From an uncultured Bacteroidota bacterium (GTDB taxonomy: Bacteria; Bacteroidota; Bacteroidia; Chitinophagales; Chitinophagaceae), in the NCBI GenBank assembly GCA_946479535.1, contig CAMLGP010000090.1:1-8419 (forward strand): a stretch of 8,419 bases of DNA, written 5' to 3'. The notes below the pieces were generated by a model that saw only the letters and a list, made by a program, of their open reading frames with translations, ran no database searches and had not been told where the DNA came from. The translations under genes and the position numbers were made by a program. Position 1 is the stretch's first letter. The number at the start of each line of letters is the position of its first letter. Of the stretch, positions 1 through 6,059 are shown in pieces.

Positions 1-975
1 ACTGCCCTGCACCTGGCTATGATAGTAGCAGGGGTTGGAGCTGGAGATGAAGTGATCTGCCCTTCCATGAGCTATGTGGCAACCGCCAACTGCATAAAAT
101 ACGTAGGTGCAAAGCCTGTATTTGCGGAAGTGATCCCTTCTACTTATAACCTTGATCCCGTTGACACGGAAAAAAAGATTACTTCTAAGACAAAGGCCAT
201 CCTGGTGGTACACCAGATAGGAATGCCAGCTGATATTGATGCTTTCCGCAAACTGGCAGAAAAACATAACCTGAAACTGATTGAGGATGCAGCATGTGCA
301 GCAGGATCTGCTTATAAAGGAGGAAAGATCGGAAGTCATTCGGAACTGGTATGTTTTTCTTTCCATCCCCGTAAGGTGATTTCTACTGGAGATGGTGGTA
401 TGATCACTACCAATAATGAAGCTTATTATAACCGCATGAAATTATTGAGACAGCATGGTATGTCTATTAACGACCGTGTACGGCATGAATCATCCAAGCT
501 GATCTTTGAAGATCATATTGAAGTGGGTTATAATTACCGGATGACGGATATCCAGGCGGCAGTAGGTATCAAGCAATTGGAAAAGCTGGACTGGATAGTA
601 GCAGAGCGCAGGAAAATAGCCATGCAATATAACGAGGCCTTTAAGGATATTGATTGCATTCGTTTACCGATAGAGCAGGAGGGTTATTTCTCCAACTATC
701 AGTCTTACAGTATCTATCTGAAAGAAAATTGTCCCCTTACCCGTAATGAGGTGATGCAAAAGCTGCTGGATGCAGGTGTTTCAAGCCGCCGCGGTATTGT
801 AAATACTCACCGGGAAACCGCTTATAGCACAGAGTATGCAGGTTTAAGTTTGCCAGTTTCTGAAAATGCAGCTGATAAAAGCATCATCCTGCCATTGTAT
901 ATTCCAATGAAGCAGGCAGATATTGATAAAGTGATCGAGAACTTTAAGATGCTGGTGAGCGTTCCTGTAGCGTGA
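1..975 (+). CDS. DegT/DnrJ/EryC1/StrS family PLP aminotransferase, 5' end cut by window edge
   Basis: The frame is already open at base 1, so the ATG at 19 is an internal Met and roughly the first 50 residues of the protein lie outside the window. Family members use pyridoxal phosphate and usually glutamate to aminate a keto-sugar nucleotide, for surface polysaccharide, LPS or secondary-metabolite sugars. Numbering from the Met at 19, the core shows GAGDEVICPSMSYVATAN (7-24), the cofactor-ring region IEDAACAAGS (88-97), and SFHPRKVISTGDGG (114-127), in which Lys119 is the expected Schiff-base lysine. The stretch GYNYRMTDIQAAVG further on is also typical. The C-terminus is complete and ends at TGA 973-975, followed by a terminator. 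The exact sugar substrate cannot be told from the sequence, and the upstream neighbours that would show a polysaccharide cluster are not visible. The family call is firm; the substrate is unknown. Confidence 0.93.
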   Translation, partial: TALHLAMIVAGVGAGDEVICPSMSYVATANCIKYVGAKPVFAEVIPSTYNLDPVDTEKKITSKTKAILVVHQIGMPADIDAFRKLAEKHNLKLIEDAACAAGSAYKGGKIGSHSELVCFSFHPRKVISTGDGGMITTNNEAYYNRMKLLRQHGMSINDRVRHESSKLIFEDHIEVGYNYRMTDIQAAVGIKQLEKLDWIVAERRKIAMQYNEAFKDIDCIRLPIEQEGYFSNYQSYSIYLKENCPLTRNEVMQKLLDAGVSSRRGIVNTHRETAYSTEYAGLSLPVSENAADKSIILPLYIPMKQADIDKVIENFKMLVSVPVA

Positions 976-1039
976 GCCCATTTGTAGATAGAAGGCCCGT
1001 TGGCCATAAGTTTTACTGTTAGATTAGGTGTATTATACG

Positions 1040-1070
1040 AGGCCGCTCTTTTGGGCGGCCTTTTTCTTTT
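1040..1070 (+). terminator. Rho-independent terminator after the aminotransferase
   Basis: A 6-bp GC stem, GGCCGC (1041-1046) with GCGGCC (1055-1060), extended by an A-T pair (1040/1061), closes an 8-nt loop. A run of T interrupted by one C follows directly. It lies about 65 bases past the aminotransferase stop and just before the next gene, so it probably ends the upstream unit. Positions 976-1039 hold nothing else I can recognise. Confidence 0.88.
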
Positions 1071-1121
1071 TTTACAATCTGCTTTAATTGCATACTTTAG
1101 ACGCAGGCAAAGTAGCTGGCT

Positions 1122-2879
1122 ATGAAAGTTAGGTTCTGCTTTTTCTCTTTTGTTTTGAGAGTGCTGATAATTGCGGTCATTCTATGGTCCTGCAAACAGA
1201 CTGGTACCTCCAATGATTCTCACAATTCCTTTTCCATACAGCAAGGTCGTACAATTGCAGATTCCATAACATCTCTTCAATCAGGCAGGCAAATATTTTC
1301 GCTTCTGAAATGGTATAGCTTTTTACTGAAGGAAGATTCCCAACATTCAATTACTGAGCTCAATGCTGCTGAACAGGCATTTAAAGAAAAAGGATATCCC
1401 GTTTTGAGAAGGCAGGCCTGGATGTTACAATTTCTCTATAAGGCCGAGAAAATGAGTCCTGGCGATAAAAGTGCAAAGCTTATGTTGCAGGCAGCCGATG
1501 AAGCTGCGTCAAAGGGTTGGCCAATTACACAGGCTGAGTGCCTGCACTTTGCAGGGCATATTTATTTTATTGCAAATCAGTTTGTACCTGCATTTGAATA
1601 TATGGGGAAGGCGCAAAATGTATTTGATAAAAAGGCAAAAGGTGAATATACTTATCTGTTGCGTTATGCGGGAGGTCTGTCACTTTGCTATTATCAGTTT
1701 GGTGAATTCAGGACTGCTCTTCAGTATATAAAAGAGCAATCGAAATTGCCATCTTTCTGGAATGAGTTTTTTTATTTCCCAAGCCTGGATAATACTATTG
1801 GCCTCTGTTACCAGCAATTGAACGAATATGATTCTGCTGCCATCTGGTATGAAAAATCTTATAAGGAAGCTGCCTATTATAAGGATTCATTTTATATGAG
1901 TTTAGCCAATGGAAATCTTGGTTATAGTTATTATTTGCAGAAGCAGTATGACAGGGCATTACCACTGCTTTTGGCGGATCATGCAGGCAGTATGAAAGCG
2001 GGTGAAATTGGAAGTGCCGTTAATGCAGCATATGCTCTTACGGGCATATATATTAAAAAAGGGGAGCTGGGAGAAGCCGAAAAATTTATGAACTATGCGA
2101 AGGATTTTACGTTCAGTACCCGATCACTTCCTTTACTGAGAAACTGGTATGAGGACGCTTATAATCTTTCACTCGCAAAAGGGGATTTTAAAAACATCAG
2201 GTTTTATATAGACTCCTTAATATTTTATAAGGATAGCCTGAGCCAGCTTCGTGATAAAAAGGCATTTAACCAGGAAGTCCTGAAACTGGAAACAGAAAAG
2301 CATATGCATGAGGTTGGCGAGCTGGAAAGCAAACGTAAACACCAGGTTTTGTTGCGCAATAGCCTGCTGGCAGGTTTGGTATTACTGACCATTATTGCCC
2401 TGCTTGCGGTTAACAGACAGCTTTTAAAACGGAATAAGGAAAGGGAACTGGCCCAACAGCAGCTGGAGTTTGCGGACCATGAGCTGCAGAGTTATATGCA
2501 GCAATTAAAAGAGAAAAATGAATTGCTGGAGCAGTTGCAGGAAGATATGGATAAAGAGAATAATAGTTTGGAAAGGACCGGGAATATTAACCTCCTGATA
2601 TCTGCAACAATTCTTACCGAGGAGGATTGGAAAAAATTCCAGCAACTGTTTGAAAAGGTATATCCTGGATTTTTTATTCGTTTGCGTGAAAAAATGCCGG
2701 ATCTAAGTGCTACTGATATGCGTTTACTTGCACTCACCCGGTTGCAGGTTGTTCCAAAAGACATGGCTGCCATGCTTGGAGTAAGCTATGAAGCTATCAG
2801 AAAGGCCAGGCAACGCCTCCGGAAGAAAATCAATTTGCCCGAAGATGGCGCACTTGATGAATTGGTAAATATGGTATAA
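1122..2879 (+). CDS. Membrane-anchored TPR protein with C-terminal LuxR-like helix-turn-helix
   Basis: This is a 585-residue putative regulator that joins a sensor-like TPR region to a DNA-binding end. The N-terminus (1-24) is basic then hydrophobic and ends in LWSC, a possible lipobox with Cys24, though Trp at -2 is unusual. Roughly five TPR-like units lie at about 138-171, 177-210, 222-255, 259-292 and 300-333, each with the usual aromatic/small-residue spacing. One hydrophobic helix (about 414-431) follows, flanked by Arg and Lys, then a Gln/Glu/Leu-rich coiled coil (about 440-485). The C-terminus (about 528-573) carries LSATDMRLLALTRLQ, KDMAAMLGVSYEAIRKAR and RLRKKI, matching the helix-turn-helix of Bacteroidota TPR regulators. 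TPRs would be periplasmic and the HTH cytoplasmic. A possible promoter -7 element TACTTTAG lies at 1093-1100, but no good -33 box is seen. Target genes are unknown. Confidence 0.85.
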   Translation: MKVRFCFFSFVLRVLIIAVILWSCKQTGTSNDSHNSFSIQQGRTIADSITSLQSGRQIFSLLKWYSFLLKEDSQHSITELNAAEQAFKEKGYPVLRRQAWMLQFLYKAEKMSPGDKSAKLMLQAADEAASKGWPITQAECLHFAGHIYFIANQFVPAFEYMGKAQNVFDKKAKGEYTYLLRYAGGLSLCYYQFGEFRTALQYIKEQSKLPSFWNEFFYFPSLDNTIGLCYQQLNEYDSAAIWYEKSYKEAAYYKDSFYMSLANGNLGYSYYLQKQYDRALPLLLADHAGSMKAGEIGSAVNAAYALTGIYIKKGELGEAEKFMNYAKDFTFSTRSLPLLRNWYEDAYNLSLAKGDFKNIRFYIDSLIFYKDSLSQLRDKKAFNQEVLKLETEKHMHEVGELESKRKHQVLLRNSLLAGLVLLTIIALLAVNRQLLKRNKERELAQQQLEFADHELQSYMQQLKEKNELLEQLQEDMDKENNSLERTGNINLLISATILTEEDWKKFQQLFEKVYPGFFIRLREKMPDLSATDMRLLALTRLQVVPKDMAAMLGVSYEAIRKARQRLRKKINLPEDGALDELVNMV

Positions 2880-2946
2880 GAAAATAAAAAGAATTTTAAT
2901 AGTTTGGTACCCACGATAATAGGGAATGTCCCCAATTTGTCCGGTG

Positions 2947-3409
2947 ATGTCACATCTTTCTCCCGTCTGAATTTTGGAATTTGGTTGGTCCTCAACGCAT
3001 CTTGCGCGAAATCCAGGATTTGTCAGCCAATAAAAAGCCGTGGTTTGTTAACTACTATCTGATCATCATCATTGTTGGGGTGATGCTTGCGTTATTTATA
3101 TGGCTTTTATTTCGTGTATCACTATCAGAGTTGGATAACAAAAACAAAGAAATCGTTCCAAAAAAAGAAACTGTCAATTAAACTGTTTATGAAGCAAATG
3201 AAGTTGCGGGTACAATACCTAATCTACAAAAAGACATTTACATACAAAATCTGCTAAAGTTTACAGAACGATTGATTACCCTGAATAATAATAATATTCT
3301 GCTAGACCCGGCCGCCTTGCTAACCGGTGAGAAAGAAACAAGCCACATTACAGGAATCACCGGAGGCTTTGTTCAGATCACCAAAACACTTAATGCCCCC
3401 GGTTGCTGA
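2947..3409 (+). pseudogene. Broken gene for a small single-pass membrane protein (frameshift plus stop)
   Basis: An ATG at 2947 encodes MSHLSPV and then meets TGA at 2968-2970. Skipping the single T at 2968 opens a frame from GAA 2969 that reads EFWNLVGPQRILREIQDLS, then a Lys-Lys-Pro-Trp stretch and a strong transmembrane helix (NYYLIIIIVG onward, codons near 3047-3115). The frame meets TAA at 3179-3181 and then stays open in the same frame for 75 more codons (3182-3406) to TGA 3407-3409. No ATG restarts the second part, so it could not easily be a separate gene. Read through both lesions, the product would be about 153 residues: short N-terminal segment, one membrane helix, polar tail. I do not recognise the family. 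The part at 2981-3181 could still be made as a 66-residue membrane protein from a TTG start, but no ribosome-binding sequence supports it. Sequencing errors are an alternative to decay. Confidence 0.5.
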
Positions 3410-3440
3410 AGATCTGGTAACCTTGGACATGTTTTAAAAC

Positions 3441-3473
3441 TAAAAGAGGCTGTTTTTTCAACTGCCTCTTTTA
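3441..3473. terminator. Bidirectional hairpin terminator between convergent units
   Basis: TAAAAGAGGC (3441-3450) pairs perfectly with GCCTCTTTTA (3464-3473), a 10-bp stem around a 13-nt T-rich loop. The A-rich left flank and T-rich right arm allow termination on both strands. It sits 32 bases past the end of the broken plus-strand gene and 28 bases past the stop of the minus-strand gene at 3502, so it probably serves both. Confidence 0.8.
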
Positions 3474-3501
3474 TATAATTCAAAACGTGTATGAGCTTCA
3501 A

Positions 3502-3996
3502 TTATCGAGATGCATTACCCTTATTCTCACCAGCCTTCTTGAAAAGCATCACATATCCACAGAGATTCTTTTTCTTCTTCTTGTTAACCTGAACGGGTTT
3601 CATCATGTGAAACTCGGAGTACTTGGGTATATAAGAATAAGAAATAACATTTCCATCAACATCACCCCAGCGCTTTTGCTGGAATACAACCTGCTTTTCA
3701 TTCCAGTCAAACATTCTCACTTCATACAATTTGGATGTATAGTCGCCAATAAACACGAACTGATACCAACTTCCTTCAGTAAGCGGCACTACTACAGGCA
3801 TTTCAAATTCGCTTTCCATGGTAATGGAAGCTTCTTTGAGCAGCACAAAGCCATCTTTTGAATACATGTTTTTTAGGCTGTCAACCTGGTGGTTGATCAG
3901 ATTGTCCTCACAGCTCTGCAGGCGTATCACATCCTGGGCATACAGAGAGGCACAAATAAGGGAAAGGATCAGGGTTAGGATTATCGGTCTCTTCAT
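3502..3996 (-). CDS. Small exported protein of unknown function
   Basis: I do not recognise the family. The open frame begins at 4029, but I place the start at the internal ATG 3996-3994, because that gives a textbook signal peptide (MKRPIILTLILSLICASLYA, cleavage likely after Ala20 with Gln-Asp following, a common Bacteroidota pattern) and because a candidate promoter overlaps the earlier ATG. The precursor is 164 residues. The mature part is rich in alternating hydrophobic and aromatic residues (WYQFVFIGDYTSKLYEVRMFDW, about 77-98; ISYSYIPKYSEFH, about 118-130), suggesting a beta-rich fold. It has a run of five lysines (139-143) near the end and cysteines at 29 and 146 that could pair. Cys15 does not fit a lipobox (Ile at -1), so lipidation is unlikely. 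Probably periplasmic or secreted. It is convergent with the broken gene and stands alone. Confidence 0.75.
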   Translation of the reverse strand: MKRPIILTLILSLICASLYAQDVIRLQSCEDNLINHQVDSLKNMYSKDGFVLLKEASITMESEFEMPVVVPLTEGSWYQFVFIGDYTSKLYEVRMFDWNEKQVVFQQKRWGDVDGNVISYSYIPKYSEFHMMKPVQVNKKKKKNLCGYVMLFKKAGENKGNASR

Positions 3997-4028
3997 AATC
4001 GGCTTTGTATAGAAATAGGATCGTCTCA

Positions 4029-4059
4029 TAAAAATAAGCTACAAATCAGTTTCTTTCAA
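4029..4059 (-). promoter_or_regulatory. Candidate Bacteroidota promoter for the minus-strand exported protein
   Basis: Read on the minus strand, TTG (4059-4057) is followed after 20 bases by TATTTTTA (4036-4029), which matches TAnnTTTG at all but the last position. The -7 element lies 33 bases upstream of the ATG at 3996. This is a by-eye match to a degenerate consensus in AT-rich DNA, so it is only suggestive. Confidence 0.35.
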
Positions 4060-4070
4060 GAATCAGGGCT

Positions 4071-4100
4071 CGTATAAGCATTGAAAATCATGCTTTTACG
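4071..4100. repeat. Inverted repeat with 11-nt arms, possible operator
   Basis: CGTATAAGCAT (4071-4081) and ATGCTTTTACG (4090-4100) are reverse complements except for one central T-T mismatch (4075/4096), around an 8-nt spacer. It starts 11 bases upstream of the -33 side of the candidate minus-strand promoter and about 75 bases from that gene's start. The position fits a regulator site, but it could equally form an RNA or cruciform hairpin. There is no T-run, so it is not a normal terminator. Confidence 0.5.
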
Positions 4101-4463
4101 TACATTTCCTAGTAAAATCACGGCGGGGACACGGCAAATTTGGGGCCTACGGAGCGGGGAAGGATTGAGGGGAAATTAAATTACTGCTAAAAGTCGGGGT
4201 TTGCAAGTACTCGTTGAATTTTAAGTTAACGGAGGACTAACGCATCCTATGCTTAAATGGGCAGGTTAAGCGGAGAATGAGCGCAAGATTACCGTAGAAT
4301 TCCAATTGGATTGTGTAGAGAAAGCATGAAGGCGACAAATAGATGATGAGTTCTGAATGAACGGAATCAGGATTTGATCAATCAGGCAGGAAACAGGATT
4401 AGCCTATTATGAGATCAATTTGTTCTGCTGAAAGGATAAATCTTAAGAAGGTAACGAGTAGTA
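4101..4463. other. Purine-rich intergenic stretch without a gene
   Basis: No convincing coding frame is visible on either strand here. The plus strand is strongly purine-biased: 41 of 60 bases at 4141-4200 and 46 of 70 at 4311-4380 are A or G. Five GGGG tracts occur at 4125-4128, 4142-4145, 4156-4159, 4169-4172 and 4195-4198. GGA triplets are frequent, and a 10-bp palindrome TCCAATTGGA sits at 4301-4310. It resembles no RNA family I know: the conserved cores of RNase P RNA, tmRNA and SRP RNA are not seen. An unrecognised non-coding RNA or a long-decayed sequence are both possible. Confidence 0.4.
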
Positions 4464-4598
4464 AAAAAATATAATATGATTAGATTCTGCGTATTCCTAC
4501 TAACTTTTTGACATAATCCTGACCATTTTGACGCCTTCGAAGGCTCGATAGGCTATTAATCCTGATTAGGCACATTAAACTCACATATTATATTTTTT
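4464..4598. repeat. Perfect 15-bp inverted repeat pair enclosing 105 bases
   Basis: AAAAAATATAATATG (4464-4478) is the exact reverse complement of CATATTATATTTTTT (4584-4598). The 105 bases between hold a 12-bp perfect palindrome GCCTTCGAAGGC (4533-4544), TAATCCTGA at 4514-4522 and again at 4557-4565, and no gene. The unit could be a small non-autonomous element, a long-stem hairpin, or an AT-rich regulator-binding array upstream of the glutamine synthetase promoter. I see no clear target-site duplication right outside the arms, so mobility is not shown. Confidence 0.5.
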
Positions 4599-4609
4599 AA
4601 TTCGATTTT

Positions 4610-4638
4610 TTTGGCGGATTTGTGTTAATTTAGCGTTG
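4610..4638 (+). promoter_or_regulatory. Candidate promoter upstream of glutamine synthetase
   Basis: TTTG (4610-4613) is followed after 17 bases by TAGCGTTG (4631-4638), one mismatch from TAnnTTTG. The spacing is at the short end of the Bacteroidota range. Use of this site would give a leader of about 245 bases before the ATG at 4892. A second, poorer pair (TTTG 4721-4724, TAAATTGG 4741-4748, 16-bp spacing) lies closer to the gene. Confidence 0.3.
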
Positions 4639-4645
4639 AAACGAA

Positions 4646-4891
4646 GAGACATCTTAAGAAGGCATTGCTTGCAATCCCTGGAGTGATCCGGGAAGACGGT
4701 GATGCCTTTTTATTGAAACTTTTGGCGATTAGAAAGGCGATAAATTGGAAAGGCTCTGCTCCAACACACAAAACTTATCACACTCAGAGAAATCTTACTA
4801 TCCGCCGAACGCGGAATACTGCCTGCTTTATCAGCTCCAGTATATTTTTCTAACGCCACTGATCTATCATTCATAAAAAAAACAACAGAAT
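4646..4891 (+). promoter_or_regulatory. Hairpin-rich 5' leader of glutamine synthetase, possible attenuator
   Basis: No believable gene lies here; a TTG-start frame at 4665-4853 looks accidental. Several hairpins can be drawn. AAGAAGGCAT (4656-4665) pairs with ATGCCTTTTT (4702-4711) through 10 pairs including one G-T. Inside it, TCCC-GG (4675-4681, one bulged T) pairs with CCGGGA (4688-4693). The right arm merges with a T-run, so the whole resembles a terminator. TTGGA/TCCAA (4745-4749/4760-4764), TCCGC/GCGGA (4801-4805/4811-4815) and ATACTG/CAGTAT (4816-4821/4838-4843, then ATTTTTCT) follow, the last again terminator-like. This would suit attenuation or riboswitch control, but no known riboswitch core is recognised. 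The first hairpin might instead end an upstream transcript. Confidence 0.4.
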
Positions 4892-5947
4892 ATGTCAAAA
4901 GTAAAATTAGAGTACATCTGGCTTGATGGTTACAAACCTATCCAGAGCTTGCGTAGCAAGACAAAAATCGTAAAGACATTTTCCGGCAAACTGGAAGATT
5001 GTCCTGTGTGGTCATTTGATGGGTCTTCAACTGAACAGGCTCCAGGTGGTTCTTCTGACTGTTTGTTGAAACCAGTTTTTGTATGTAAAGATCCCCAGCG
5101 TAAAGAAGGTTACCTGGTAATGTGTGAAGTACTTAGCTCTGATGGTACTGCTCACGAGAGCAATGGTCGTGCTCTGATTGAAGATGATGACAATGATTTC
5201 TGGTTTGGTTTTGAACAGGAGTACTTCCTGTGGAACCTTGAAAATAATAAGCCTATAGGATTTCCTGAAGGCGGTTTCCCTGCACCCCAAGGTCCTTACT
5301 ATTGCTCAGTTGGTGCAGCTAATGCATTTGGCCGTGCTATGGTTGAAGAACACCTCGATGCATGCCTGGACGCTGGTTTGAATGTGGAAGGTATCAACGC
5401 TGAAGTTGCTACCGGCCAGTGGGAATTCCAGATCTTCTCTAAAGGAGCCAAGGAAGCTGGCGACCAGGTTTGGATTGCACGTTATCTACTGGAAAGGATC
5501 GGTGAGAAATATAATATCGGTGTAAACTGGCATTGTAAACCGCTGGGTAACCTGGATTGGAATGGTTCCGGTATGCACGCTAACTTCTCTAACACTACTT
5601 TGAGAACTTGCGGAAGCCGTGAAACTTTCGAAGTAATCTGCGAAGCTTTCCGTCCCTTCGTAGCTGAGCATATTGCTGTATACGGTCCGGATAATCATCT
5701 CCGTCTTACCGGTAAGCATGAAACAGCTGCTATCAATGAATTCAAATTCGGTGTATCTGATCGTGGTGCTTCTATTCGCATTCCGATAGGCGCTGTAGAG
5801 AATGGCTGGAAAGGCTGGCTGGAAGATCGCAGACCTAATAGCGCTGCTGATCCTTACAAAGTAGCTGCTCGTATCATTAAAACAGTGAAGACTGCTAAGG
5901 TTGATACTGTTGAGACCAAGAAGAAAGAAAAAGCAAGTGTAGCCTAA
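4892..5947 (+). CDS. glnII: Glutamine synthetase, class II (eukaryote-type)
   Basis: This cytoplasmic enzyme makes glutamine from glutamate, ammonia and ATP, the main entry of ammonia into metabolism. The 351-residue length fits class II rather than the roughly 450-residue class I or 700-residue class III enzymes. The N-terminal beta-grasp part carries WSFDGSSTEQAPG (40-52). The catalytic part shows FGFEQEYFL (105-113; metal-binding Glu108 and Glu110), GINAEVATGQWEFQI (167-181), GSGMHANFS (225-233, His229), RLTGKHET (271-278), RGASIRIP (291-298) and EDRRPNSAADPY (311-322), all in the expected order. The tail (about 334-350) is an extra Lys/Glu-rich stretch outside the catalytic core. The class I adenylylation site is absent from this class, so control is likely transcriptional or through the structured leader. 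The start ATG follows an A-rich stretch with no Shine-Dalgarno, normal for Bacteroidota. A strong terminator follows, so it is probably monocistronic. Confidence 0.96.
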   Translation: MSKVKLEYIWLDGYKPIQSLRSKTKIVKTFSGKLEDCPVWSFDGSSTEQAPGGSSDCLLKPVFVCKDPQRKEGYLVMCEVLSSDGTAHESNGRALIEDDDNDFWFGFEQEYFLWNLENNKPIGFPEGGFPAPQGPYYCSVGAANAFGRAMVEEHLDACLDAGLNVEGINAEVATGQWEFQIFSKGAKEAGDQVWIARYLLERIGEKYNIGVNWHCKPLGNLDWNGSGMHANFSNTTLRTCGSRETFEVICEAFRPFVAEHIAVYGPDNHLRLTGKHETAAINEFKFGVSDRGASIRIPIGAVENGWKGWLEDRRPNSAADPYKVAARIIKTVKTAKVDTVETKKKEKASVA

Positions 5948-5967
5948 GCTGCATATCCATTTATTAT

Positions 5968-6011
5968 ATATTAGCCGCCCCGATTGCTATTGGGGCGGCT
6001 AATATCTTTTT
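5968..6011 (+). terminator. Rho-independent terminator of glutamine synthetase
   Basis: ATATTAGCCGCCCC (5968-5981) pairs perfectly with GGGGCGGCTAATAT (5992-6005), a 14-bp stem with a 10-nt loop, followed by C and five T. It begins 21 bases past the stop codon. The next gene starts 49 bases beyond and must have its own promoter; only a poor -7-like match is seen near 6040. Confidence 0.93.
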
Positions 6012-6059
6012 ACGCCTTTCTTTTTATTACCTTAGCAACTACCGTTTTACCCATTATTT

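Larger units (their letters stand above)
4440..4662 (+). repeat. 12-bp direct repeat ATCTTAAGAAGG (4440-4451 and 4651-4662)
   Basis: Two exact copies in the same orientation lie 211 bases apart and bracket the inverted-repeat unit at 4464-4598. Each contains the palindrome TCTTAAGA. The right copy forms the base of the first leader hairpin upstream of glutamine synthetase. The copies stand 12 and 52 bases from the inverted repeat, which is too far and too uneven for a simple target-site duplication. Confidence 0.5.

Noticed and set aside
2946..2956. Palindrome GATGTCACATC over the ATG of the broken gene
   Set aside because: Arms of only 5 bases are expected by chance at this density, and nothing else supports an operator.
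2981..3181. Stand-alone 66-residue small membrane protein with TTG start
   Set aside because: The frame continues upstream to 2948 without a good start and resumes after the stop, so part of a broken longer gene fits better, though expression is not excluded.
3487..3861. 124-codon plus-strand frame
   Set aside because: It lies antisense over the exported-protein gene, which has a clear signal peptide and is the better call.
4125..4198. Canonical G-quadruplex from five GGGG tracts
   Set aside because: Gaps between tracts are 9-22 bases, longer than the usual 1-7 base loops, so I mention it only as a compositional oddity.
4101..4463. CsrA/RsmA-sponge RNA suggested by many GGA triplets
   Set aside because: GGA is expected in purine-rich DNA, the triplets do not sit in clear hairpin loops, and CsrA is not typical of Bacteroidota.
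4464..4598. Proven mobile element
   Set aside because: No transposase, no clear target-site duplication and no second copy in the window; kept as a repeat only.
4101..4711. RNase P RNA, tmRNA or SRP RNA in the long intergenic region
   Set aside because: None of the conserved core sequences of these RNAs could be found by eye on either strand.
4665..4853. Plus-strand 62-codon frame before glutamine synthetase, as a leader peptide
   Set aside because: It starts with TTG inside a hairpin arm, has no ribosome-binding sequence and an unremarkable composition; the DNA is better explained by RNA structure.
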